The position numbers and the translations under genes were made by a program. 64,000 nucleotides of DNA. It comes from Bacteroidaceae bacterium (lineage in GTDB: Bacteria > Bacteroidota > Bacteroidia > Bacteroidales > Bacteroidaceae). The number at the start of each line of letters is the position of its first letter. The stretch's first letter is position 1. The notes under the pieces are model-generated. The model had not been told where the DNA came from. It saw only the letters and a list, made by a program, of their open reading frames with translations, and searched no databases. Location of the stretch: NCBI GenBank assembly GCA_017557635.1, contig JAFYYH010000020.1, positions 142,214-206,213 of the forward strand. The letters are read 5' to 3'. Positions 16,763-25,402 of this stretch are shown here, piece after piece.

Positions 16763-18533
16763 GTTCCAGCCAGCGCATTGTGATGAGGTCCGTGCGCTCC
16801 ATTATCTGGCCTATTCGGGCGGACTTTTGCTGGAGTTGGTCGTAGGGGAGGGTCCCGCTGTTGAGCTCTTGCTCCAGCTGGGCCTTCTCTTCTTCAAGAC
16901 TTTGGAGTTCCTGCTCTATCTGCTCCATCTCACGTTTTTCCTTGAAGGTCAGCTTTGCTGAACTTTTTGGTGCGGCGGACTGGGTAGTCTGTGGCGCGTT
17001 TTTGGGCTTGGCAGCAGCGGCAGCGGCTTTCTCCTGATCCTCCTTGAGCACTTTCCACTTCATGTAGTCGCTGTAGGATGAGGGGAAGTTGGTTACGCGG
17101 CCGGCGCCCTCAAATACCAGCAGATGCTCGGCAATCTTGTCCATGAAATATCGGTCATGCGATACCACTATCACGCAGCCCTTGAACTGCTGGAGGTACT
17201 CCTCAAGTACCTGCAGCGTCATGATATCCAGGTCGTTGGTGGGCTCGTCCAGAATCAGGAAGTTTGGGCTCTGCATCAGGATAGTGCACAGGTAGAGTCG
17301 GCGGCGTTCGCCTCCGCTCAGCTTGCTTACGTAACTGTACTGCGTCTTGGGACTGAACAGGAACTTCTGCAGGAACTGTCCGGCTGACATTCGGCGGCCG
17401 TCATCCAGCTGGATATGATCGGCTATTGCAGTTACAATATCGATAACTTTTGCATCCTCGGGGAATGATAATCCCTCTTGGGAGTAATAGCCTATCTTGA
17501 GAGTGGCACCGCGCTCAATTACACCGCTGTCGGGCTGTTCAATGCCCAGCAGCAGTTTGAGGAACGTGGATTTACCAACGCCGTTCTCACCGATAATACC
17601 CAGTTTCTCGTATCGGCTAAAGATATAGCTGAAATCCTTCAGGATTATCTTGTCATCGAATGCCTTGCACAGATGCTCTATATCAAATATTTTTTTGCCG
17701 ATGTACGAGGCCTTGACGTCCAGAGCTACGTTCTGCTCGTCGCGGCGATGCTGCAGGCGCTCCTCAAGGTCGTGGAACGATTCCTTGCGGTAGCGTGCCT
17801 TGCCTCCGCGGGCGCAGGGCATTCGGCGCATCCAGTCAAGCTCGCGGCGGTAGAGGTTAAGGTCGCTCTCACGCTGTGAGGCTTCGGCGTCCAGACGCTC
17901 CTGGCGTTTCTCCAGATAGTAACTGTAGTTACCGGAATAGGAGTAGGCGCGGAAATCGTCAATCTCGACAATACGGTTGCAGACGCGGTCCAGCAGATAT
18001 CGGTCGTGAGTTACCATCAACAAGGTCAAACGACTGGCAGTGAGATAATCCTCAAGCCACTCGGTAACCTCAACATCCAGATGGTTGGTGGGCTCGTCAA
18101 GTATAAGGAAATCGGGCTCGGACATCAGTACCTGGGCCAGCGCAACACGTTTGGCCTGGCCTCCGGAAAGTTCGGATACGGGCTGGTCCAGATCGGTCAC
18201 CTCAAGTTTTGTGAGGAGCTGGCGGGCTTTCAACACCGTTTCGTCATCGGCCCCGGATCCACAGCAGGCGTTCAGCACGCTTGAGTGCTGAGGGAACTGA
18301 GGAGTCTGTACCAGATATGCCGTCTTTATGTCACGTCTGAATACAATGCTTCCGCTGCGGTAATCGGCATTACCGGCAATCACATCCAGAAGCGTGCTCT
18401 TTCCCTGACCGTTACGCGCAATCAGACCAACCTTCTCACCCTGATTGATATTCAAGGTCAGATTGTCAAAAATAACCCGGTCTCCGAACGACTTGCAGAG
18501 ATTGTCAATTTGCAGAATGCTCTCCAATGGCAT
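16749..18533 (-). CDS. ABC-F family ATPase (Uup/YfmR-like)
   Basis: Two full ABC domains on one chain with no membrane segment: Walker A GRNGQGKS-type (ARNGQGKSTL) and GENGVGKST; signatures LSGGQAKR and LSGGERRR; Walker B FLILDEPTNHLD and FLILDEPTNDLD. A basic coiled-coil C-terminus (KEKREMEQIEQELQSLEEEK) fits the Uup branch, which acts on ribosomes or DNA. Start chosen at 18533 (MPLESILQIDNLCK), since residues before it are not conserved-looking; this overlaps the upstream GNAT gene by 29 nt. The 3' end overlaps the convergent FISUMP gene by 14 nt. Confidence 0.9.
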   Translation of the reverse strand: MPLESILQIDNLCKSFGDRVIFDNLTLNINQGEKVGLIARNGQGKSTLLDVIAGNADYRSGSIVFRRDIKTAYLVQTPQFPQHSSVLNACCGSGADDETVLKARQLLTKLEVTDLDQPVSELSGGQAKRVALAQVLMSEPDFLILDEPTNHLDVEVTEWLEDYLTASRLTLLMVTHDRYLLDRVCNRIVEIDDFRAYSYSGNYSYYLEKRQERLDAEASQRESDLNLYRRELDWMRRMPCARGGKARYRKESFHDLEERLQHRRDEQNVALDVKASYIGKKIFDIEHLCKAFDDKIILKDFSYIFSRYEKLGIIGENGVGKSTFLKLLLGIEQPDSGVIERGATLKIGYYSQEGLSFPEDAKVIDIVTAIADHIQLDDGRRMSAGQFLQKFLFSPKTQYSYVSKLSGGERRRLYLCTILMQSPNFLILDEPTNDLDIMTLQVLEEYLQQFKGCVIVVSHDRYFMDKIAEHLLVFEGAGRVTNFPSSYSDYMKWKVLKEDQEKAAAAAAKPKNAPQTTQSAAPKSSAKLTFKEKREMEQIEQELQSLEEEKAQLEQELNSGTLPYDQLQQKSARIGQIMERTDLITMRWLELSEK

Positions 18534-19641
18534 ATGTCCAGCAGCGACGGCGGCGGTGAGTATAATGTTCAAAGTGCTTCCAGATGTTCTGGACGTTGGC
18601 GTTGTCCTCGAGCATGGGGCCGGTCTGGCAGTCTATGCCGCCGTGTGACTGGATGGCCTTGATGCCCTCGCGCAGTATTATGCACTCCACGCCTTTCTTC
18701 TGGTCCTCGGGACGCACGCCTATCATGTAGAAATCTATGTGCCGATGATCGTTCAGATCACTCAGGACCTTAAGTGCGGAGAACAGGCCCAGCTTACCCT
18801 TGCTGGCGCGTATGCCGCGGCTGATTGAAGGTGCTATGAAGCCGAATCCCACCAGATCGCCCGCCTGGTTCTGAACCATCAGCGAGTACTCGGGACGACC
18901 TACCAAGCCAATCAGATGCTCCATGTTGTCGATCTGCTTATCGGACAACGGAACAACTCCGTGCAGTTTGGCAAATGCTATGTTGATGATCTCCATCGCG
19001 CGGCGCACGTAGGGACGAACCTCCTTCATGTTCCTGAACTTCTTGATGGAGTAGCCGTAACGCTTCTCGGATATCTCGGCAATCTGGTCCATCTTGGGCG
19101 GAACCTGATCCGGAACAATCACCTTTGTTTCGGTCCAGTCCCACTTCTTGGTCAGGCCCAGACGTTTCATGTGCTCAATGTAGTAGGGGTAGTTGTAGAG
19201 CGTAATGTACATGTCCAGCTGGTCGAATCCGTCCACCAGCATACCCTGCTTGTCCAGGTTGGAGAATCCCAGCGGACCCACCAGCTCGGTCATGCCAAGC
19301 TCACGTGCCCAGGCAATCACTGTGTCGAACAGCGCCTTTGAAACCTCAAAGTCATCGATGAAGTCAAAGCGTGTAAAACGCAGCTGCTTGACGTTATCCT
19401 TCTCGTTGGCGGCACGGTTCAGAATGGCACCGATTCGGCCCACAATCTTTCCGTCCTTGTATGCCAGCCAGAGGCGGCTGTCGGCGTAACTGTATGCCCC
19501 GTTTTTCCTGGGGTTGAAAGTGTCCATCTCATCACCTATGAGCACGGGCACGTACATATCGCAATCTCTGTAAAGGTCTATCGGGAACCTGAACAGTTTC
19601 TTCTTGTCCTTGTCGGTAAGGACCTCCTTAATTTGAATCAT
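18505..19641 (-). CDS. GNAT-fold N-acetyltransferase-like protein
   Basis: 378 aa. The N-terminal half has acetyltransferase features (LWLAYKDGKIVGRIGAILN), and the family typically contains ELVGPLGFSNLD and the VVPLSDKQI region before a C-terminal MIGVRPEDQKKGVECIILREG acyl-CoA-type segment. The substrate is unknown. It lies 4 nt after the TPR gene stop and overlaps the ABC-F gene, so it belongs to the long operon. The last ~12 residues may be an extension beyond the conserved HYTHRRRRC end. Confidence 0.75.
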   Translation of the reverse strand: MIQIKEVLTDKDKKKLFRFPIDLYRDCDMYVPVLIGDEMDTFNPRKNGAYSYADSRLWLAYKDGKIVGRIGAILNRAANEKDNVKQLRFTRFDFIDDFEVSKALFDTVIAWARELGMTELVGPLGFSNLDKQGMLVDGFDQLDMYITLYNYPYYIEHMKRLGLTKKWDWTETKVIVPDQVPPKMDQIAEISEKRYGYSIKKFRNMKEVRPYVRRAMEIINIAFAKLHGVVPLSDKQIDNMEHLIGLVGRPEYSLMVQNQAGDLVGFGFIAPSISRGIRASKGKLGLFSALKVLSDLNDHRHIDFYMIGVRPEDQKKGVECIILREGIKAIQSHGGIDCQTGPMLEDNANVQNIWKHFEHYTHRRRRCWTYAIGEHSAN

Positions 19642-19645
19642 GGTT

Positions 19646-21085
19646 TTACCAGCAGAATCCTAATCCTATCATATGTTTTGGGCTTCCTATGTTGTCCGAA
19701 GCCGGTCTCTCCCTGTTGATCACATAACGGTACTGATAGCGGTATGACAGAATCACACGCCATTCACGTACGGCCAGACCTATCTCGGGTGCAAACGCAT
19801 TCATCCAGTGATACCCCTCAACGAACTCCTTCTGGTCATCGGCCGAACTGGAGTTGGGATTGTATGTGGGGTTGGGCGTCTTGGAGTAGAAACCGCCTCC
19901 CGCATAACTGAAGGGAGTCAAGAGCAGCCAGAACTTGGGCACAAATTCATTCTCGTTCGATGCATACAGACGCAGAGCCCAGCCAACGCTCATCATTGCC
20001 TGATAGGCAGGCTTGTCGGGAACGGTGATGGTACTCGTGTTGTCGGCATTGAGAGTGTACGGAACGGGCTCCAGGTTGGCCGATGCAAGATCAAACATAC
20101 CCTTGTCGATGCTCAGTGACAGATAGGCGCCGGTCTTGTCGGGCTTGAGTCCGGCAAACATAAGACCGATGTTGCAGTCCTTGTCATAGATGTATGATAC
20201 GGTGCGGGTATGGTTGTCCTGCTTATAACGTTTCAGTTTGATGTACGCCAGATTTGTGCCGGCCTCGGCCGACTGCGGGTTATGCTGCTCGATGGCGTGC
20301 TCGTAGAGCTCACGGGCCTCCTCATAACGCTTCTTGTCAAAGTAAGCCTGAGCCACCTCCATGTCATGCTTGCTCACGCGGTTGTAGTTCTCATTGGCGT
20401 TGAAATAGAGCTCGCGGATGATGTTGCATGAGGGGTTCTCGGTCATCATCTTCATATAGAGCATACGGGCGTTGTAGTAATCCTCCCTGTCCATATACTG
20501 CTGAGCCGTAGCGGTCCATTTCTTGAGCGAGTCGCACTTGGCTATGTATTCGTCCAGATGGTTCTCATTCTCCTCAAACTCCGGGCACTGCTTGGCAATG
20601 CGGAACTGGTCGATGGCAGCGTCATACATACCCTCGGTCATGTAGTTGACGCCCTCCTCGCTGGCAGTGTAGTAAAGGCTGCGCAGAGGAGAGTAGGGGT
20701 CCGATACCAGGAACTCCAGCTTCTCCTTGTCGCTCAGGTTCAGGGGAATGTAGCTCTTCTTGAAACCTTCGGCCACGATTGAGAGCTGACGGCCCTTGAA
20801 TGATGTTCCCTCCTCCTTGGTCTTGAATACGATGCTGTAGAGTTTCTCGGGACCCTCGGTGGTAACGCTCAGGTCAAGGTTTGCATCGTAGTTGGATGAG
20901 AGCACCAGGTCAAACGGCTCCTGGCAGTGCAGGATAACCAGCGCCTCATGACGGTCACCGCAGGGATAGACCGACAGCTCGGGAGTTATGTTGGTAATTC
21001 TCAGGTCCTTGAGCTGGTTCTGTGCGCCTGCACTGAGAACCATCGTAGCGGCTATAACGGCCGTCAGGAATTTTGCGTATCTCAT
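19646..21085 (-). CDS. Exported TPR protein with possible C-terminal barrel
   Basis: 479 aa with signal peptide MRYAKFLTAVIAATMVLSAGAQ. TPR-like helices run from ~140 to 290 (for example AYFDKKRYEEARELYEHAIE). The C-terminal third is rich in aromatic beta-strand patterns (WRVILSYRYQYRYV, ending MIGLGFCW), which suggests an outer-membrane-associated domain. No known family was recognised. The ATG overlaps the preceding stop (ATGA). Confidence 0.65.
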   Translation of the reverse strand: MRYAKFLTAVIAATMVLSAGAQNQLKDLRITNITPELSVYPCGDRHEALVILHCQEPFDLVLSSNYDANLDLSVTTEGPEKLYSIVFKTKEEGTSFKGRQLSIVAEGFKKSYIPLNLSDKEKLEFLVSDPYSPLRSLYYTASEEGVNYMTEGMYDAAIDQFRIAKQCPEFEENENHLDEYIAKCDSLKKWTATAQQYMDREDYYNARMLYMKMMTENPSCNIIRELYFNANENYNRVSKHDMEVAQAYFDKKRYEEARELYEHAIEQHNPQSAEAGTNLAYIKLKRYKQDNHTRTVSYIYDKDCNIGLMFAGLKPDKTGAYLSLSIDKGMFDLASANLEPVPYTLNADNTSTITVPDKPAYQAMMSVGWALRLYASNENEFVPKFWLLLTPFSYAGGGFYSKTPNPTYNPNSSSADDQKEFVEGYHWMNAFAPEIGLAVREWRVILSYRYQYRYVINRERPASDNIGSPKHMIGLGFCW

Positions 21086-22077
21086 ATGCTGAACATGTCA
21101 AGTGAGAACACCTCCTCACGCGGCAGCGGCTTGCCGTTATACTTGTCGGGCTGCCAGGTGCGTACCTGAATCATAGGATTCATTTCATCCTCAAAGTTGA
21201 TCATCAGGAACAGGTAACCCACGTCGCTGTAGTTTGAAGAGTTCCAGTGCTGCTTCAGGGTAACACCGAAAATGTCATCACGCTTGGGGTGACGCATAAC
21301 CTCGATCTCATCAAAAACCAGGTTGATGTAACTGTTGTTCTTGAAGCATCTCTTAAGGTTGTTGATATACTCCTCCTTGGTTGACTTCTGATACTGGATC
21401 TGCTCGTTGTTGAGTGACTTTGATGTAAGGTCCTGTTTCTTCTTGTCAATCTTGACCACCTTACCGGTAATGATAAGGGCATTGTCACTGAACACATTTG
21501 ATATGTAGTCAATGTCCTTGCGGTTGTATGCGGTACGGAAGTTCTCCACAAAGTCAATGATGGCCTGGCGGCGGTGGAAATCCTTTACGCTTATCTGGGC
21601 GTTGATAACATCCAGGTAACGGTGCTCCTCAAGCGCGATCATGATGTTGTCAATCTGACCCTGCTGGTTGAAGCAAATCACCAGTTCCTGTTCGCAGTTG
21701 TCCTCATCGGCCGCAAGCAGTGTGATAGGCACGTTACGCACCTGAACCGTTCCGTTCTGCATTGAGATACCCTTCTCGGTAACCTGTGATACCGGGCACA
21801 TCATTGCGCTAGATGCCCACATCTCGTCCAGACAGGTACGTCCGTCCTTGGTGAACAGAGCCTCATCCTCCTTCTCGAGTTTGACCTTTGACTTACCCGC
21901 GATGACGGTTGAGTTCAGAGCCGATAACAGCCTGGATGTACTCTTCTCGATGTTGGCCTTCAGATTGGCGTCCGATACACCATCCTGAACGCTGAACCGT
22001 ACTACATCCAGTTGCGCGTTGGCTGACACTGCCAGAAATGCAAGTGCTGCCGTGAGTAGAAAATGCTTTATTCTCAT
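21082..22077 (-). CDS. Exported hypothetical protein (NTF2-like region)
   Basis: 331 aa with signal peptide MRIKHFLLTAALAFLAVSANA. The C-terminal half (FVENFRTAYNRKDIDYISNVFSDNALIITG..) has the look of an NTF2/SnoaL-like cone fold, including a late GYLFLMINFEDE strand. No catalytic motif is seen. It sits in the middle of a tight operon of exported proteins. Confidence 0.6.
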   Translation of the reverse strand: MRIKHFLLTAALAFLAVSANAQLDVVRFSVQDGVSDANLKANIEKSTSRLLSALNSTVIAGKSKVKLEKEDEALFTKDGRTCLDEMWASSAMMCPVSQVTEKGISMQNGTVQVRNVPITLLAADEDNCEQELVICFNQQGQIDNIMIALEEHRYLDVINAQISVKDFHRRQAIIDFVENFRTAYNRKDIDYISNVFSDNALIITGKVVKIDKKKQDLTSKSLNNEQIQYQKSTKEEYINNLKRCFKNNSYINLVFDEIEVMRHPKRDDIFGVTLKQHWNSSNYSDVGYLFLMINFEDEMNPMIQVRTWQPDKYNGKPLPREEVFSLDMFSI

Positions 22078-22086
22078 AATGGTAGG

Positions 22087-23211
22087 TTATTTTTCCTGAA
22101 ACAAATTCTTGATGTTGTGCTGTGGAATGAATGTTGACAGATCGGCCTTGAGGGTAACCTCGGCGTTTCCGTTCAACTGCTCGGGAGTGAAACTCACCGA
22201 CAGAATGTGAAGATAGTTGTAAGTGGGGTGGAACATTGCCAGCAGGCACTGGCAGCGGTCACCGTCACGTCCCATGTCACCCGTGTAGAAACGGAATCCC
22301 TGCTGCTGCAGATAACCCAGAAGCAGGTTCATGGGAATCTTGAACTTCTTGATGTCGCGGTTGTAGGTGTGAGGCGTCACGTTGAGCGTGATACCCAGCA
22401 GGTGTCCCGGAGCGGCGGCACCCATCAGGATGTTACGCATCGACTCCTCGGGATAATTCTGCGGATCCCACAGTATCTTGCGGTCAGCGGTGTAGAACAC
22501 ATCGTTACGCAGCGAGTCAATCATATAGCAATCACCGCCCACCGCCAGCAGACCGTTATCGGTCCTGGCAAAAACGGTTGACTCCGGCTGGGACTGCCTG
22601 TAAGTGATCTTGTTGGCGTTCAGATCCCTTATCAGACGCTCCTCATGCTCCTTCTTGTCAAACTGGAACAGCAGGTCGCGGCTGGCGGGAATGTAGAAAT
22701 GCAGCGTCACATCGGTGGTGTCACGCATGAACAGGTCAATCTCGTTGCCGCCCGTGGTGATCTGGAACGATGAGAGCGCATTGATCACGTCCAGCGCCTT
22801 GTCCAGGTTGTTGAAACTGCCCGATCCCAGCGGATAGCCGCTCAACACGATGCGAACGCCGTACTCCTTGAGCAGGCTGTTCTGTGATGACGTCGTCTTG
22901 CGCAGCAGCAGCTCCAGCCACAGACGCTCCACGAAACTGATTATCACAGGATCGTATGATTTGCGTATGGCGTCCGAGAACAGAAGCGCTCCCAGCTGCT
23001 CGGTGATGCCGTTTTCAGACTGAGCGTAGAACATGACCGTACCGCTCAGCTCGGGACATCTGAACTGTCCCGACTGGGGTATCTTCATGGGCATACTCTC
23101 AATCATCCTGGCAATACGCTCCGGGGTCTTGATGTCAAGACCGTCCTGTGCCCGCAGCGGTGTCATCGCCGTCAGCAGAGCAATTGCCAGTATGTACCTT
23201 AGTCCTTTCAT
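22087..23211 (-). CDS. Exported hypothetical protein of the LPP20/Sel1 operon
   Basis: 374 aa from the ATG at 23211 (MKGLRYILAIALLTAMTPLRA signal peptide), 1 nt after the Sel1 gene stop; a longer frame from 23250 has no signal-peptide logic. The protein shows no recognised domain. It is predicted to be periplasmic and mixed alpha/beta. Its place in the operon suggests an envelope role. Confidence 0.55.
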   Translation of the reverse strand: MKGLRYILAIALLTAMTPLRAQDGLDIKTPERIARMIESMPMKIPQSGQFRCPELSGTVMFYAQSENGITEQLGALLFSDAIRKSYDPVIISFVERLWLELLLRKTTSSQNSLLKEYGVRIVLSGYPLGSGSFNNLDKALDVINALSSFQITTGGNEIDLFMRDTTDVTLHFYIPASRDLLFQFDKKEHEERLIRDLNANKITYRQSQPESTVFARTDNGLLAVGGDCYMIDSLRNDVFYTADRKILWDPQNYPEESMRNILMGAAAPGHLLGITLNVTPHTYNRDIKKFKIPMNLLLGYLQQQGFRFYTGDMGRDGDRCQCLLAMFHPTYNYLHILSVSFTPEQLNGNAEVTLKADLSTFIPQHNIKNLFQEK

Positions 23212-23212
23212 A

Positions 23213-25402
23213 TCATATGCTCGGGAATCCGTACAGGGTAAGCACGTCACGCCAGATGTTGTTCTTGACGTAGAAGTAACTGCGCCTTACCTGCTGTGCC
23301 ATATCTATGTCGCGCTCAACGCCGATTCCCCAGAAATAGGCAACGCTGAGTTCGTCAATAGCCTCGATTGAACCGGCGTCAATAGCCTCAATCAGAGAAT
23401 GAATGTACTGGTTGTAGTCCGATGTCACTCCCAGTCCGCTCTTATAAGCCAGAGCGATCTGCCAGTATGCATCGGCATAACCCTTCTGGGCTGCCTGTCT
23501 GAAGCAATCCAGTGACTTCTCCAGGTCACGTGTCTTGACCACACCCTCCTTGTAGGCCTTACCCAGGCAGTACAGGGAGTAGGCGTCACCCTGCTGCGCA
23601 CCCTTGTCGTACTCGGCTGCAACCTCCTCGGGATCGGAGTTGCCGCTTGCCAGGATGTCACCGTTCAGACCGTAAACGTAGGGGTTGTATGCCATCAGCA
23701 TGGTGCTCATGTGGCTGTCGGAGAGTTCGCGGAACTTCTTGCGCTGCATGCGCATGGGGTAGTGCTTCTCGTCGATGGAGAGGTTGTAGTAAACCGGAAT
23801 CAGCCAGGCGCTTGCACGGATGCAGCCCAGGTCGGCCAGTTTCTGCATCTGCACGATGGCCTTTGTCAGACGGTCCAGGTCATCGGCCTTCTTTCCTATG
23901 CCGGCTCCGTAGTAACTCATGTATGCCAGCGGGAACAGCTTGTCGGGATCGTTCTGGGCCTCCTGCTCCAGTTTGGTGTACATGGCGCGGTACAGGGCGT
24001 TCTCCTGAATGTTGCTGCTGTAGGTGTAGGGCTTGTATTTCTCGGGAACGCGGAACATATGGAAACTGCGCTCCTCGATCACCTTGTCACGCGTGCCGTC
24101 GGCCGATGAGTGACGCTCGCTTACAATGTAACTGCATGCCAGCACGTTCTCGGTCACGCTCTTGAGTGAGAAGTTGATGGTTGTCTGGAAGTTCTCGTTC
24201 GATATCTTGCGGCTGGCATAGTTGAGCAGGGTGCTGCCAATGCGTGAAGCCAGTGCGCCGAACGGGATGAACAGCGACAGACCGTCCATCACGTCACGTC
24301 CTATGGTAGCCACGTTGGGCTTGTCTTTCTTACGCAGCGAGAATGTAAAGTCAAAACTCTCCTCCGAGAAGTCACCGCGGATGGCGCTTCCAATCAGCTC
24401 GGTAGCGTCAAAGTCGGCACCGTCGCTTGACCAGATGCTCTTGACTGCGTTCCATGAAGACTTGAACATGCTGTTCTTCTTGTCCAGAAACAGACCCGAC
24501 TCCTCGTTTATCATAGCCGACAGGCTGCTGCCCATCTGCTCAATGTCCAGGATAATGAACTCACGGCCCGTCTCGGCGCTGAATACAGACGACGCCCATT
24601 TGCCAATCAGGTCATTCTTTGACTCGAAAGCACGCTTGGGAGTAACCTTTGCGCCGTACTGCGCGTCACGCTTCAGGCGCAGCTCATTGACAACGTCCGG
24701 ATGCGGGCTGAACAGATACGGGGTGGAGCAGTCGGGCTTGACCTCGGTGGCCGATGCCTCCTGAACCAGGTTCTCGGCCTGCTGCTGGATCTCCTGCGTG
24801 ATCACAGGCTCCGGCTCAGGCTCGGGTTCCGGCTCGGGTTCCGGTTCAGGCTCGGGTTCAGGAACGGCCTGAATCTCTTCCTCCACTACAGGCTCCGGTT
24901 CCGGCTCGGGCTCCTTGGTGTTGGCCGATGCCACCAGCGCGGAAAGATCAAACAGTGAAGTAGCCGATGATGTTATGGTAACCGCAGGTGCAGTCTCGGC
25001 AGTCTCAGCCATAAGCTGCTGAAACTGCTCCTGCTCCTGCTCCTCAAAACTCTTTACCTCCAATTTCTCCTCCAGCTCCTTCATGCGGGGCTTGATCTCG
25101 GAGAGCTTCTTGTCATCCATCTCCAGGCTGGCGTATGTGCGGTACATCACCAGAGCCAGCTCCTGCTCGCCGCCGTCATCATAGATCTGCGCCATACGCA
25201 GGTAGGTGTCTGGCAGTTTGGGATACATAGCCGTAATCTCCTCACAGAGGGCGATGGCCTCGGCATCCTTGCCGCTGTTATGCAACTGGGTAATCTGGTA
25301 GTACTTGCGCAGCAGTTGGCCGCGGGTCATCTGAGCGCTTGCAGGGGCTGCAATGAGCAACAGAGTCAAGGCTATTTGGAGAAAACGCTTCATAGGAATC
25401 AT
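23213..25402 (-). CDS. Sel1/TPR repeat protein with a Glu-Pro linker
   Basis: 729 aa. A signal peptide precedes an N-terminal TPR region (~30-115), then a long acidic (EP)n linker (two blocks, ~165-200), a middle globular part (~230-430), and C-terminal Sel1-like repeats (GDAYSLYCLGKAYKEGVVKT, GYADAYWQIALAYKSGLGV). The EP linker resembles periplasm-spanning spacers such as that of TonB. The ATG at 25402 overlaps the LPP20-like stop (ATGA). Role unknown; probably a scaffold in the periplasm. Confidence 0.7.
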   Translation of the reverse strand: MIPMKRFLQIALTLLLIAAPASAQMTRGQLLRKYYQITQLHNSGKDAEAIALCEEITAMYPKLPDTYLRMAQIYDDGGEQELALVMYRTYASLEMDDKKLSEIKPRMKELEEKLEVKSFEEQEQEQFQQLMAETAETAPAVTITSSATSLFDLSALVASANTKEPEPEPEPVVEEEIQAVPEPEPEPEPEPEPEPEPEPVITQEIQQQAENLVQEASATEVKPDCSTPYLFSPHPDVVNELRLKRDAQYGAKVTPKRAFESKNDLIGKWASSVFSAETGREFIILDIEQMGSSLSAMINEESGLFLDKKNSMFKSSWNAVKSIWSSDGADFDATELIGSAIRGDFSEESFDFTFSLRKKDKPNVATIGRDVMDGLSLFIPFGALASRIGSTLLNYASRKISNENFQTTINFSLKSVTENVLACSYIVSERHSSADGTRDKVIEERSFHMFRVPEKYKPYTYSSNIQENALYRAMYTKLEQEAQNDPDKLFPLAYMSYYGAGIGKKADDLDRLTKAIVQMQKLADLGCIRASAWLIPVYYNLSIDEKHYPMRMQRKKFRELSDSHMSTMLMAYNPYVYGLNGDILASGNSDPEEVAAEYDKGAQQGDAYSLYCLGKAYKEGVVKTRDLEKSLDCFRQAAQKGYADAYWQIALAYKSGLGVTSDYNQYIHSLIEAIDAGSIEAIDELSVAYFWGIGVERDIDMAQQVRRSYFYVKNNIWRDVLTLYGFPSI
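24803..24912. repeat. Hexamer minisatellite encoding the Glu-Pro linker
   Basis: Repeats of GGCTC(A/G)GGTTCC-type units inside the Sel1 gene encode alternating Glu-Pro. Such an array can change length by slippage without frameshift because the unit is 6 nt. Confidence 0.75.

Noticed and set aside
23647-24165. 172-aa plus-strand frame inside the Sel1 gene
   Set aside because: Cys/Arg-rich shadow of a GC-rich coding region; no start context and no domain.
24222-24764. 180-aa plus-strand frame opposite the Sel1 gene
   Set aside because: Shadow frame with Ser/Arg-rich composition and no motif.
24803-24912. CRISPR-like short repeats
   Set aside because: The units are contiguous hexamers without spacers and encode an EP linker; no array was seen anywhere else.
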